From contig QUBZ01000011.1 in NCBI GenBank assembly GCA_014338005.1, positions 1 to 64,000 of the forward strand: a DNA stretch of 64,000 nt, written 5' to 3'. The notes beneath the pieces were generated by a model. That model did no database searches, was not told the origin of the DNA, and saw nothing but the letters and a program-made list of their open reading frames with translations. A program made the position numbers and the translations under genes. Numbering within the stretch: the stretch's first letter is position 1; each line of letters opens with the position of its first letter. Positions 32,643 through 41,380 of the stretch are shown here, in pieces. The DNA is from Chloroflexota bacterium. GTDB lineage: Bacteria > Chloroflexota > Anaerolineae > Aggregatilineales > Phototrophicaceae.

Positions 32643-33713
32643 ATGAAAAAACAGAGTCTCTTGATTTTATTGGTCGCAGCACTGCTGGTGATAGCTGCCG
32701 TACCGTCGCTGGCGCAGGAAAGCCTGATCGAGAGTGTCTGTCTGGTAACGGACGTGGGTAAGGTTAACGACGGCACATTCAACCAGTTTGCCTATGAAGG
32801 CATGATGAAAGCCGTTGAGGACTTCAACCTGGACTCCACCTACATCGAAACCCAGGCGCAGACGGACTACGACACCAACCTGAACCGCTGCATCGAAGAA
32901 GGCTACGATGCGATTGTGACGGTCGGCTTCCTGCTGGCAGACGCGACCCGCGCTAAAGCGGCTGAGACCCCGGACGTGTATTTCATCGGCGTGGATCAGT
33001 TCGTCGGTGAAGATGCCGATGGCAACCCCGCCCCCACCAATTACGTAGGCCTTCAGTTCCGCGAAGACCAGGCCGGTTTCCTGGCCGGCGTGCTGGCGGC
33101 GCAGCTCACCGAAAGCGGCATAGTCGGCGGCGTATTCGGCATTGATATTCCCCCGGTCATCAAGTATCGCAACGGTTTTGAGCAGGGCGCGAAATTCATC
33201 AACCCGGACATCAAAACGCTGGGTGTGTATATTGACAGCTTCACCGCCCCAGATCGCGGCGCTTCGGCTGCTGGGCAGTTCCTGGGCGAAGGCGCGGACG
33301 TGATCTTCGGCGCGGGCGGCCCGACCGGCTCCGGCGCCATCACCCGCGCGGCACAGGAAGGCGCGCTGGTCATCGGCGTAGACCAGGACGAATTCCTGAC
33401 CACCTTCGGCAACGGTGAAACTCCCGGCGCGGAAAACCTGATTTCGAGCGCCCTCAAGCGCGTGGACGTGGCCGTGTACACGGCGATTGAAGCCCTGGTC
33501 AACGGTGGCGAGGACTTCCCCGGCGGCACGAACCTGATTATGTCGGCGGAAAATGACGGCGTTGGCTTTGCCGAGCCGCACCTGGCCGCCGATAAAGTTT
33601 CGGAAGAAGTGATCGCCAAAATGGAAGAAGTCCTGGCGGGCTTGAAAGACGGCTCGATTGTCACCGGCGTTGACCCTGTGACCGGCGAACTGCTGCCCGA
33701 AGAAGAATCGTAA
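32643..33713 (+). CDS. BMP-family (PnrA/TmpC-like) substrate-binding protein
   Basis: A Sec signal peptide (to VPSLAQ) is followed by the basic-membrane-protein domain: CLVTDVGKVNDGTFNQFAYEGM, then YDTNLNRCIEEGYDAIVTVGF, and VFGIDIPPVIKYRNGFEQG. Characterised relatives bind purine nucleosides and feed an ABC transporter. The 356-residue length fits. No lipobox is clear and no transporter genes follow; a strong terminator ends the gene, so it is expressed as a single unit. GCGAGGAGA lies just before the start. Confidence 0.92.
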   Translation: MKKQSLLILLVAALLVIAAVPSLAQESLIESVCLVTDVGKVNDGTFNQFAYEGMMKAVEDFNLDSTYIETQAQTDYDTNLNRCIEEGYDAIVTVGFLLADATRAKAAETPDVYFIGVDQFVGEDADGNPAPTNYVGLQFREDQAGFLAGVLAAQLTESGIVGGVFGIDIPPVIKYRNGFEQGAKFINPDIKTLGVYIDSFTAPDRGASAAGQFLGEGADVIFGAGGPTGSGAITRAAQEGALVIGVDQDEFLTTFGNGETPGAENLISSALKRVDVAVYTAIEALVNGGEDFPGGTNLIMSAENDGVGFAEPHLAADKVSEEVIAKMEEVLAGLKDGSIVTGVDPVTGELLPEEES

Positions 33714-33743
33714 CAGCCGCTTCTGGCTTCTGTCCTGAATCAC

Positions 33744-33777
33744 AGCCCCTGCTCCAAACGGAGTGGGGGGCTTTTTT
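33744..33777 (+). terminator. Rho-independent terminator of the BMP-family gene
   Basis: AGCCCCTGCTCC pairs with GGAGTGGGGGGCT around AAAC, and six T follow. It lies 30 bases after the stop codon. Confidence 0.9.
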
Positions 33778-33785
33778 GATGCGCG

Positions 33786-34850
33786 TTAAGGGGTGTAATC
33801 GTGGCGCTGCGTGCCGGGGATTTCCAGCGGGAAGTCCGCCCCGAAGGCCAGCGCCGGCGTCAGCGCGCCGCGATACGCGCCGTCCAGCACGCGCTCGACC
33901 ACGCGCACGCCCGCCTCGGCGGTGAAGCGGTAGGCTTCGACCGTTTCCAGGCCGGCCTGCCGCGTTTCGCCCCTGGCGTTTCGCGCCCGCGCCCACAGCC
34001 ACGCGCGCCCGCTCTGCCGTTCGGCTTCGCCGGGGCCGACCACCAGCCGGTCTATTTGCCCGCCGAAAAAATCGCGCAGCGGCGCGGCCTTCAGCGCAAC
34101 CTCCAGCAGCGGGACGGACAGCCGGAACAGCCGCACCAGACGCGGTGGGAAGGCCAGATAGGCCGTGATGTTGGGGATGCCGGTGCTGTGGTAGGCCATC
34201 TCCACGTCTCCCCAGGGCGCGGGCATGGCGTAGCGCCGCCCATGCGGGAACTGAAACCAGCGCGCGCCCCAGCCGAACGGCACGCGCGCCAGCCGGCCAT
34301 CACGCCGCACCACGTTGCCCAGGCGCGGCACCATTTCCAGCATGGATTTGGTCGTGCCGGCGCTGGCGCTGCCCGCCCTGAGTGCATCCACCACCACTTC
34401 GACATGAGTCGCGTCCGGCAGCTGCTCGGCCACGTGTTGAATCAGGCAGTCGCTCGGAATCACATCGAAGCCGATGCCGGGCAAAATGGCGATGCCTTTT
34501 TCGCGGGCGGCGGAGTCGTAAGCAAAAGCCATCTGGTAGACCGGAATTTCGCCGGTGATGTCCAGGTAATGCGCGCCCGCGTTCAGGCAGGCGCGCAGCA
34601 TCGGTTGTGCGGTGTGGACGAACGGCCCGGCGGCGTGGTAGACGGCCTTGACACCGGCCACAAGCTGGCGCAGCCGGTCGCTGTCGTCCAGCGCGACGGC
34701 AGCATAATCCAGCCCCAGGCGTTCCGCCAGCGGGCGCAGCTTTTCGGCGGAGCGCCCGGCCAGCAGCGGTTTATGCCCACGCCGGACGGCCTCCTCGGCC
34801 ACCAGCCGCCCGGTATAACCCGTCGCGCCGTAAATCATCCAGGGTGGCAT
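33786..34850 (-). CDS. Saccharopine-dehydrogenase-like NAD(P)-binding protein
   Basis: The start at 34850 (MPPWMIYGATGYTGRLV) puts the GATGYTG Rossmann motif at 8-14, as in the family; the open frame extends to 35006 but overlaps the upstream gene. VYHAAGPFVHTAQPMLRACL and YLDITGE match the trans-acting enoyl-reductase / saccharopine-dehydrogenase-like group. Members act on varied substrates, and true saccharopine dehydrogenation is not implied. The gene starts 10 bases after the stop of the secreted protein upstream, so the two are co-transcribed. Confidence 0.82.
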   Translation of the reverse strand: MPPWMIYGATGYTGRLVAEEAVRRGHKPLLAGRSAEKLRPLAERLGLDYAAVALDDSDRLRQLVAGVKAVYHAAGPFVHTAQPMLRACLNAGAHYLDITGEIPVYQMAFAYDSAAREKGIAILPGIGFDVIPSDCLIQHVAEQLPDATHVEVVVDALRAGSASAGTTKSMLEMVPRLGNVVRRDGRLARVPFGWGARWFQFPHGRRYAMPAPWGDVEMAYHSTGIPNITAYLAFPPRLVRLFRLSVPLLEVALKAAPLRDFFGGQIDRLVVGPGEAERQSGRAWLWARARNARGETRQAGLETVEAYRFTAEAGVRVVERVLDGAYRGALTPALAFGADFPLEIPGTQRHDYTP

Positions 34851-34860
34851 GGGGATGCCC

Positions 34861-35952
34861 TCAGGGAACGACTTCGACCAGCCAGGACTGGATGACCATC
34901 TCCACGGTGCCGCCCGGTTTAGGATCAATGATAAACAGCTGCCCGGTGTTCGGGTCAATTCTGTGGACTTTGGCCGTGTTTTGCGGCGCGAACAGCGCCC
35001 CGGCAACTTCGTTCATCATGTGAGGCATATAATAGTTGGCGCGCGTGCCTTCCAGCGGCCTCATGGAAACACCTTCTCTGAACTGCGGCTCGCGGGCTGC
35101 TGGCGTTTCAGACAACATCAGGCGCAAATAACCGCCTGCCGGGAAATTGTGAAAGAGTCCGGCGTGCGGGTAAATGCGGATAAATCCTTCTTCCATCAGC
35201 TTAAACAGGTCAAGCGGCGGATTGAGCCGCGCTAACTGCTTCATGAAGCTGGAACGCGCGTTCGCCACTACCGGACTGAGCCAATCCTGGCCGTCAAAAC
35301 TTTCGCTGATGGATAAATCCTTGTTGGCGATTAGAACCACCTGGGTATCTCTGTCGAGAAACGACAGGCTCAGATCAATATAACCCCCGCTGATCTGGAT
35401 GATCTGAAAATCCCGGATAAAACCGGCTTCTTCAACGCTCCCTGAAGGCCGTATGCTGACGGAAAGCACACCCACGAAATCATCCACAACCGCCGTATCT
35501 ACTGCCGGGCCAGTCTGAATGATGATCGCGCGATCTCTGGATACGAACGCAGGGTCACTTGCGACCAGATCGCCGGTGAGGCTTGTACTGTAGCGCCCGC
35601 TGCATCGCGCGCCCGGCGAAACATTATTAACGCCGTACATATCTCTATTGACAGTTCTGGCAGCTCGATAGCCGCCGTTCTGGGCATCGGTGGCGATTTC
35701 ATATAAATGTAAGGTGAGGTTTGATGCCGGGCCGCTGAAAACGGTCACTTTCGCGTCCTGGGGAATAACAAGCCCCAAAAGCTGACTGCCGCCGAGGGTA
35801 ATCAACGAGGGCGGCGCTGCTTCGGGAGCAGTCGGTTCGACACAGATGTGAACGGTAGAGTCGGATGACGCCTGCCCTGAAACCCGGAAAGCGGGCGTAA
35901 TCAGCAGACCGAACAGCAGAATAGCCAGGAAGAAAGACCTAAAACGAACCAT
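34861..35952 (-). CDS. Secreted hypothetical protein
   Basis: The 363-residue protein has a clear Sec signal peptide (FFLAILLFGLLITPAFRVSG) and two regularly spaced cysteines soon after it (HICVEP, GARCSG), which could form a disulfide. The rest is predicted beta-rich, with strands such as VVDDFVGVLSVSIRP and TQVVLIANKDLSI. I do not recognise a family. It starts 48 bases after the stop of the TIR-FGS gene and runs into the dehydrogenase gene with a 10-base gap, so it is the middle gene of a likely three-gene operon. Confidence 0.75.
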   Translation of the reverse strand: MVRFRSFFLAILLFGLLITPAFRVSGQASSDSTVHICVEPTAPEAAPPSLITLGGSQLLGLVIPQDAKVTVFSGPASNLTLHLYEIATDAQNGGYRAARTVNRDMYGVNNVSPGARCSGRYSTSLTGDLVASDPAFVSRDRAIIIQTGPAVDTAVVDDFVGVLSVSIRPSGSVEEAGFIRDFQIIQISGGYIDLSLSFLDRDTQVVLIANKDLSISESFDGQDWLSPVVANARSSFMKQLARLNPPLDLFKLMEEGFIRIYPHAGLFHNFPAGGYLRLMLSETPAAREPQFREGVSMRPLEGTRANYYMPHMMNEVAGALFAPQNTAKVHRIDPNTGQLFIIDPKPGGTVEMVIQSWLVEVVP

Positions 35953-36000
35953 CGTGTTTCTCCTTAAGAGGGCAGCGTCGAATATAATTGAAATGATTTA

Positions 36001-37380
36001 TCAGGGTGAGCCGTATCGCCCACACCGGAAACCAATAACGTCTGATGTAATCTGGGGATTGAGTTCCATCCGCTCTGGCGTGTCCCTGCCGTTGCCGCGA
36101 GTGATGGCGATTTCCGGGCTTTCATCCTGGCTGCCTACCCATTCGCTGACCCGCCCCCCCAGGCCGCGATCGTGCCGAGACGCGGTTATCCATTCATCTT
36201 CCGTCGGAAGCCGCCCGCCGGAATAAATGCAGTAGTCGCTCGCCATGCGCCACGATACATATACCACCGGCTCGCTATCGAAGCTCAGGTCATACAGTCG
36301 CCGCTGATTACTGGGCGGGCTGCATTTTTGAGCCTGCACGCAGGCCTTGTACTGCTTGTTGGTGGCTTCAAAAGGGTCTACCAGAAAAACAGGCGCGTCT
36401 GTTTCGGTCGGCGGCGGCACGATCACCTGGATAGATGGTGTGAGGGTCGGCATAAGCGTGAATGTCAAAGTCGGCGCGGGTGTATATGTCGCTGTAGGGG
36501 CGTCGGTGAAAGTCGCCGATGGCGCGCGCGTTGGTGTGCTGGTTGGCGTAACCGTCGGAGAAAGCGTATCTGTATCTGTGGGATGCGGGGTATTGGTCGG
36601 CTGCGGCGTTGGAGACGCCGTTGGAGTCTCCGAAGGGGTATAGGTTGGTGTCGAGGAAGAATCGGCCAAAAGCGCAGCGGCGGTTTCCGTCGCGGCTGTT
36701 TGGGTATTTTCCACCATTCCTCTGATGGCAGCAATACCGACAATACCGGCGATTCCGAAAACAAAGACAGCTATGATGATGGATGCTGTTAATCTGCGCT
36801 TGGGTTTTGGACTCAGTAAAGGCTGTGGGGGCGTCTCTAGCGGTGAAGGGGCAGGTTCGATGTCTGAAGTGGCAGACGGGTCGGCAGGCGGCACTATCGG
36901 TATGCCGCCAAGTGGCGTAAAGGGGATTGGTATTGGCTTGAGGGAAGAAGATCCGTCAGTGTCTAGATAACGCTTCACCATCTTTATGAGTACATCTATT
37001 GCGTTATCAATATACAGACCCCTTTGATCCAGAATATGCACACCTTGATGTTCTAATAACTGCTGAACGTGTGGCTCACAATCTCCCGATGGTTCTACGA
37101 AAGCCTCTTGAAATACCGGAATCATTGGCTTCTTATGTTCATAAGCATGTTGAATTTCTATGTTAACCCATCTCGATGCCAGTGTATTATATCCTAAAAT
37201 ACATATAAATATATCACTATTTTCCAATTCTTTCTTTAAGTGTTTAGGGAAAGTACCCACACTATCTGTCTTTGTAACGTCGACAAATACGTCAATATTC
37301 TGCTGTTTTAATTTTTCGCGGATCAAAAGAGCTAATGAAATACTATAATCACGTTTGTAGCTGATAAAAACTTGTGGCAT
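36001..37380 (-). CDS. Transmembrane TIR-domain protein with extracellular FGS (SUMF1-like) domain
   Basis: The start at 37380 (MPQVFISYKRDY) gives 459 residues. Residues 3-137 form a TIR domain (VFISYKR, NSDIFICILGYNTLASRW, MIPVF); Glu75 in WVNIEIQHA is in the place of the catalytic glutamate of TIR NADases. A Pro-rich spacer leads to one membrane helix at about 197-219 (ASIIIAVFVFGIAGIVGIAA). A Thr/Pro stalk (about 240-325) and a compact domain like formylglycine-generating enzyme follow: VDPFEATNKQYKACV, PVVYVSWRMASDYC, GGRLPTEDEW, and IGFRCGR at the end. At about 125 residues it is half the usual size and lacks the full RGGSW region, so it is probably a binding module. The TIR part is AT-rich, the FGS part GC-rich. 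Such TIR-FGS proteins suggest ligand-triggered signalling or defence. Confidence 0.88.
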   Translation of the reverse strand: MPQVFISYKRDYSISLALLIREKLKQQNIDVFVDVTKTDSVGTFPKHLKKELENSDIFICILGYNTLASRWVNIEIQHAYEHKKPMIPVFQEAFVEPSGDCEPHVQQLLEHQGVHILDQRGLYIDNAIDVLIKMVKRYLDTDGSSSLKPIPIPFTPLGGIPIVPPADPSATSDIEPAPSPLETPPQPLLSPKPKRRLTASIIIAVFVFGIAGIVGIAAIRGMVENTQTAATETAAALLADSSSTPTYTPSETPTASPTPQPTNTPHPTDTDTLSPTVTPTSTPTRAPSATFTDAPTATYTPAPTLTFTLMPTLTPSIQVIVPPPTETDAPVFLVDPFEATNKQYKACVQAQKCSPPSNQRRLYDLSFDSEPVVYVSWRMASDYCIYSGGRLPTEDEWITASRHDRGLGGRVSEWVGSQDESPEIAITRGNGRDTPERMELNPQITSDVIGFRCGRYGSP

Positions 37381-37545
37381 GGCCGCATCCCCCAATCGGC
37401 ACTATCCCAAACCCCATTATAACCCTTTTCACACTCACAACAAATTAACTAACCTATAAAGACTATGAATGTTACAATTGTGGTATTACGCCGGGGGATT
37501 TATAGACTGTGATTCATTTCCAGGGAATTGAATAGACTCACGCAA

Positions 37546-37577
37546 TAAAAAAGCAGCGAACTCTCGCTCACTGCTTC
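37546..37577 (-). terminator. Terminator-like hairpin of the GT2 gene
   Basis: On the minus strand GCAGTGAGCGA pairs imperfectly with TTCGCTGC and is followed by TTTTTTATTG. It lies about 30 bases past the stop codon of the glycosyltransferase. Confidence 0.6.
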
Positions 37578-37605
37578 TTAAACACGGTGGCAAAAACGGC
37601 GCGTT

Positions 37606-39189
37606 TTATTTCGTCCCCCAGCGGGTGATGTCCAGCGAGATGAGCGCCCACAGCCGGAGCGGCTGTAGATAAACGAACTGGTAAAACAGATACAGCGGCC
37701 CCAGCAGGTAGCGGAAGTCCCGGTTGACGACGATGCCGTAAAAAGCATTGAAGATGAAATTCAGCGCGATGACCACCACAAAATACGGCAGCAGCACCTG
37801 CGGCCCATAAATGACGGCGCGGTAGCCCAGCGCGATCAGAATGCCCCACAGGATGAAGGGGAAAACCAGCAGATAGGCGACTTCAAAAACAATCCACAGC
37901 GGCAGCCGGTGCAGCCAGGGCAGCGTGATGAGGGTCTCGCGCCATGCACTGCGCGCCCAGCGGGTCTGCTGGCGCTTCCACATCGGCATTTCGTGCGGCA
38001 CGTCCGTCAACGAAATCGAATCGGGGCAGTAGACCGACTTCAGGCCGCGTTCCAGCACCAGCGTCGAGATGTGCCGGTCGTCGCCGAAGTTGCAGGCCTG
38101 CCCCAGAAACCGCTGGTTGGCCCAGGGATTGAGAATTTCGCGCAGGACACGCGCCCGCACGGCCATAAAAGCTCCGCTCATGCACGTCACAGCGTCAAAG
38201 CGGTTCTGCGCCGCGCGTTCCACGTTAAAGGCGTAAAAAAACCGCTGCGCCGTCAGGCGGGTTAGCAGGTTTACGTCGGTGTTGGCGACGTGAATATCAC
38301 CCGTCAGACAGCCGATGTCCGGGTCGGACTCAAACAGCCGGACGGCGTTGGCGATGGCGTCCGGGTGCAGTTTGCTGTCGGAGTCCACATTAAAAACGTA
38401 CTTCACCTGCGGGTCATCCAGAAAATCGGCGAAACCCATCCGCATGGCGTTGCGTTTGCCTTTGCGCGGCTCGACAAAGCGGATGTATTTGCCGCCGCCA
38501 TATTTGCGAATCAACTTATGGGTGAAGGATTTGAGTTCCTCGCTGTTTTCGTTCAGCACGATGCTCACCCACAGGTGCGGGTAGGTCTGGTTTTCGAGCG
38601 ATTCGACCAACCGCTGAAGTTCCAGCTTCGAGGTGCGGTAGGTGGGGATGACCAGGCCGACATAGGGCATGTAAGGGAAACTGCTGCTCATAATCTGTTC
38701 CCACTTACGCTGCACCCACACGGAGTTATACAGCCAGGGCAGCGTATCGCTGCGGCCTGGGGCGGGCGATTCTTCCAGCGATTGCAGTTCGTATTCGTCG
38801 TGGGCATCTTCCAGCAGCTGCAGGAAAGCCGTTTTGAACGCCTCGTAGGGCTGATTCTGCCGCAGCAGGGCATAGGCGCGGTCGGCCAGGTGAGGGTACT
38901 GACGCGCGAACTCCTCGACCAGCGGGCGGCGGACGGTCAGCCGCCGGCTTCGATTGCTGCTGATCGCCAGATAAATCTGGATGATCTTGCGCGCGATGAC
39001 CACCAGGCCGTACATGGTGATCGAAACCCACCCGAACAGCGTGAACAGCACGTTCCCCAGAATGGCGTTAACGATGACAGCAATGACGATTACTAGAACT
39101 GCGCCGATTTTCCAGCGTTTGATGAGCGAATCGGCGGGCAGTGTTAAATCGGGATGTGCGGAAGCCTGCGTCGAGAATGACCGTTCCAT
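37606..39189 (-). CDS. Membrane glycosyltransferase family 2, hyaluronan/chitin synthase-like
   Basis: Two N-terminal helices (about 29-70) are followed by the GT2 domain and three or more C-terminal helices, 527 residues in total. Motifs of processive GT2 enzymes are present: VGLVIPTYRTSK, Asp269-x-Asp271 in NVDSDSK, GDDRH (369-373) and QQTRWARS (407-414, the Q/RxxRW motif). Such enzymes make and export hyaluronan, chitin or related polymers from UDP-sugars. A long region between the helices and the catalytic domain (80-175) is unusual. It is divergent from the acyl-CoA carboxylase gene. Confidence 0.88.
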   Translation of the reverse strand: MERSFSTQASAHPDLTLPADSLIKRWKIGAVLVIVIAVIVNAILGNVLFTLFGWVSITMYGLVVIARKIIQIYLAISSNRSRRLTVRRPLVEEFARQYPHLADRAYALLRQNQPYEAFKTAFLQLLEDAHDEYELQSLEESPAPGRSDTLPWLYNSVWVQRKWEQIMSSSFPYMPYVGLVIPTYRTSKLELQRLVESLENQTYPHLWVSIVLNENSEELKSFTHKLIRKYGGGKYIRFVEPRKGKRNAMRMGFADFLDDPQVKYVFNVDSDSKLHPDAIANAVRLFESDPDIGCLTGDIHVANTDVNLLTRLTAQRFFYAFNVERAAQNRFDAVTCMSGAFMAVRARVLREILNPWANQRFLGQACNFGDDRHISTLVLERGLKSVYCPDSISLTDVPHEMPMWKRQQTRWARSAWRETLITLPWLHRLPLWIVFEVAYLLVFPFILWGILIALGYRAVIYGPQVLLPYFVVVIALNFIFNAFYGIVVNRDFRYLLGPLYLFYQFVYLQPLRLWALISLDITRWGTK

Positions 39190-39363
39190 AAATGTTATGT
39201 CATCCTATCACCAAACAAACATTCAATTTTCATTTTAGGGGGATGCCGCCTTGCACCTTGATAAAGATATCACAAAGTTAATAGACTGTGATATTTTCTA
39301 TCCCGGCTTTAACTCTGCGCTACAATAACGAATCAGGTGAATGGGCTTTAGGATGAACACACG

Positions 39364-40974
39364 ATGGAAACGCTCGACTCGCATGTCTCCCCGTCCGAAA
39401 ATCGCTTCCGGCACAACGCGGCGCACAACCGCGCCCTGGCCGCCGAACTGCGCGAACGCCTGGCGCAGGTGCGGTCCGGCGGCGGGCCGCAGTACCGGCA
39501 GCGCCACCGCGAGCAGGGCAAACTGTTCGTGCGCGACCGGATAGACCGGCTGCTCGACCCCGGCTCGCCCTTCCTGGAACTGTCGCCGCTGGCGGCCTGG
39601 GAACTGTACGGCGGTGAGGCCCCGGCGGCGGGCATCGTCACCGGCATCGGGCGGGTGAGCGGGCTGGAGTGTCTGATCGTCGCCAATGACGCGACCGTGA
39701 AGGGCGGCACGTATTTTCCCATGACCGTCAAAAAACACCTGCGCGCGCAGCAGATCGCGCTGGAAAACAACCTGCCCTGCATCTACCTGGTGGACAGCGG
39801 CGGCGCGTTCCTGCCCATGCAGGACGAGGTGTTCCCGGACGCCGACGACTTCGGGCGCATCTTTTACAACCAGGCGGTGATGAGCGCGGCGGGCATCCCG
39901 CAGATCAGCGCCGTGATGGGAAGCTGCACGGCGGGCGGCGCTTACGTGCCGGCGATGTCCGACGAAACGGTGATTGTGAAAGGTACGGGGACGATCTTCC
40001 TGGGCGGGCCGCCGCTGGTGAAGGCCGCCACCGGTGAGGAAGTGAGCGCCGAGGAACTGGGCGGTGCTTACGTGCATACACATCTTTCCGGCGTGGCCGA
40101 CCACTTCGCCGAGGACGACCCGCACGCGCTGGAGATCGTGCGCGGCATCGTCGAAACGCTCAACCGCAAAAAACAGGCCGCCTGGGACATCACCCCGCCG
40201 GAAGCGCCGCTCTACGACCCTGAAGAACTGTACGGCATCATCCCGACCAGCTTCCGCGAAAGCTACGACGCGCGCGAGGTGATCGCCCGGCTGGTGGACG
40301 GCAGCCGCTTCCGCGAGTTTAAAGCCGACTACGGCACAACGCTCGTCACCGGCTTCGCGCGCATCGAAGGGTATCCGGTCGGCATCATCGCTAACAACGG
40401 CGTGTTATTCAGCGAGAGCGCGTTAAAGGGCGCGCACTTCATCGAACTGTGTACGGCGCGGAACATTCCGCTGCTGTTTTTGCAGAACATCACCGGCTTC
40501 ATGGTCGGCAAGGAATACGAGCAGCGCGGCATCGCCAAAGACGGCGCGAAGATGGTTCATGCCGTCGCCAACGCCAGCGTGCCGAAGCTGACGGTCATCA
40601 TCGGCGGCAGTTTTGGCGCGGGCAATTACGGCATGTGCGGGCGGGCCTACGCGCCGCGTTTTTTGTGGATGTGGCCGAATGCGCGCATCAGCGTGATGGG
40701 CGGCGAGCAGGCCGCCAACGTGCTGCTGACCATCAAGCGCGACCAACTGGCGCGGGGCGGCCAGCCGGACATGCCGCCCGACGAGCAGGCCGCCTTCAAG
40801 CAGCCGATTCTGGACAAATACGAACGCGAGGGCAGCCCGTATTATTCGACCGCCCGCCTGTGGGATGACGGCATCCTCGACCCGCCGGAAACCCGCCGCG
40901 TGCTAGGATTAGCCCTCAGCGCATGTTTGAACCGGGCGAGCGAGGCGACGCGGTATGGGGTGTTCAGGATGTAG
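39364..40974 (+). CDS. Acyl-CoA carboxylase carboxyltransferase (beta) subunit, methylcrotonyl-CoA type
   Basis: The 536-residue protein has the two crotonase-like halves of biotin-dependent carboxyltransferases: [54 protein letters not shown], and in the second half [18 protein letters not shown] and [16 protein letters not shown]. These and the length resemble MccB, which moves carboxyl from biotin to 3-methylcrotonyl-CoA in leucine breakdown; geranyl- or propionyl-CoA enzymes are close relatives. The biotin-carrying alpha subunit is not nearby. It is a single gene, ending in an AT-rich region with no clear terminator. Confidence 0.92.
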   Translation: METLDSHVSPSENRFRHNAAHNRALAAELRERLAQVRSGGGPQYRQRHREQGKLFVRDRIDRLLDPGSPFLELSPLAAWELYGGEAPAAGIVTGIGRVSGLECLIVANDATVKGGTYFPMTVKKHLRAQQIALENNLPCIYLVDSGGAFLPMQDEVFPDADDFGRIFYNQAVMSAAGIPQISAVMGSCTAGGAYVPAMSDETVIVKGTGTIFLGGPPLVKAATGEEVSAEELGGAYVHTHLSGVADHFAEDDPHALEIVRGIVETLNRKKQAAWDITPPEAPLYDPEELYGIIPTSFRESYDAREVIARLVDGSRFREFKADYGTTLVTGFARIEGYPVGIIANNGVLFSESALKGAHFIELCTARNIPLLFLQNITGFMVGKEYEQRGIAKDGAKMVHAVANASVPKLTVIIGGSFGAGNYGMCGRAYAPRFLWMWPNARISVMGGEQAANVLLTIKRDQLARGGQPDMPPDEQAAFKQPILDKYEREGSPYYSTARLWDDGILDPPETRRVLGLALSACLNRASEATRYGVFRM

Positions 40975-41042
40975 TATACTTTTTGAAATATATTAAGACT
41001 TACGCAGTTGAAGGTGGCGCATACATGGGATGAGCCAAGTAA

Positions 41043-41226
41043 AGATTGATGGGGCCGGCGACTGAGGCTGCGCTGACCTGCCTCACCGTGTTCCTGATAA
41101 CGCCGCCACCACTTCCGCAAGGTTGGTCGTGAAATAAATGCCACAGCGACGGCAGACTAACCCGGCATCCTGCGTCTGTTTGTAGAGCTTGACCCATGTT
41201 AATCGTTGCTTGATTTCATCGTTCAC
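41043..41226 (-). pseudogene. IS481-type transposase N-terminal remnant, frameshifted
   Basis: From a GTG at 41226 the minus strand reads NDEIKQRLTWVKLYKQTQ and VCRRCGI, then shifts frame to ISRPTLRKWWRRYQEHGEAG and RSLSRRPHQS. Together this is the HTH start of an IS481-like transposase (compare SRPTLYKWLKRYREEGEAGL). A small insertion at about 41136 breaks the frame, and the catalytic DDE core is absent. No complete terminal repeats were found. From 40975 to 41042 and 41227 to 41380 I see nothing else that is coding. Confidence 0.65.
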
Positions 41227-41380
41227 TCGCCTATGTTAGCGATTGAAATGATGTTTACGAATCACACATAAATACATCTTTGCCGCCAGACCTATTGACA
41301 TCGCAGAAAGAAACACCAGCAGAGCGTCACGTATGAGAGAAAGGGGCGAAGGCGCATTCCCCACGTCCCGTCCCATGATT

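Noticed and set aside
36347-36643. Val/Gly-rich plus-strand frame opposite the TIR-FGS stalk
   Set aside because: It is the translation of the reverse of the Thr/Pro repeat, which gives periodic Val/Gly text; no start signal supports it.
36001-39300. A diversity-generating retroelement around the FGS domain
   Set aside because: FGS domains are common targets of such elements, but no reverse transcriptase or template/variable repeat pair was seen nearby.
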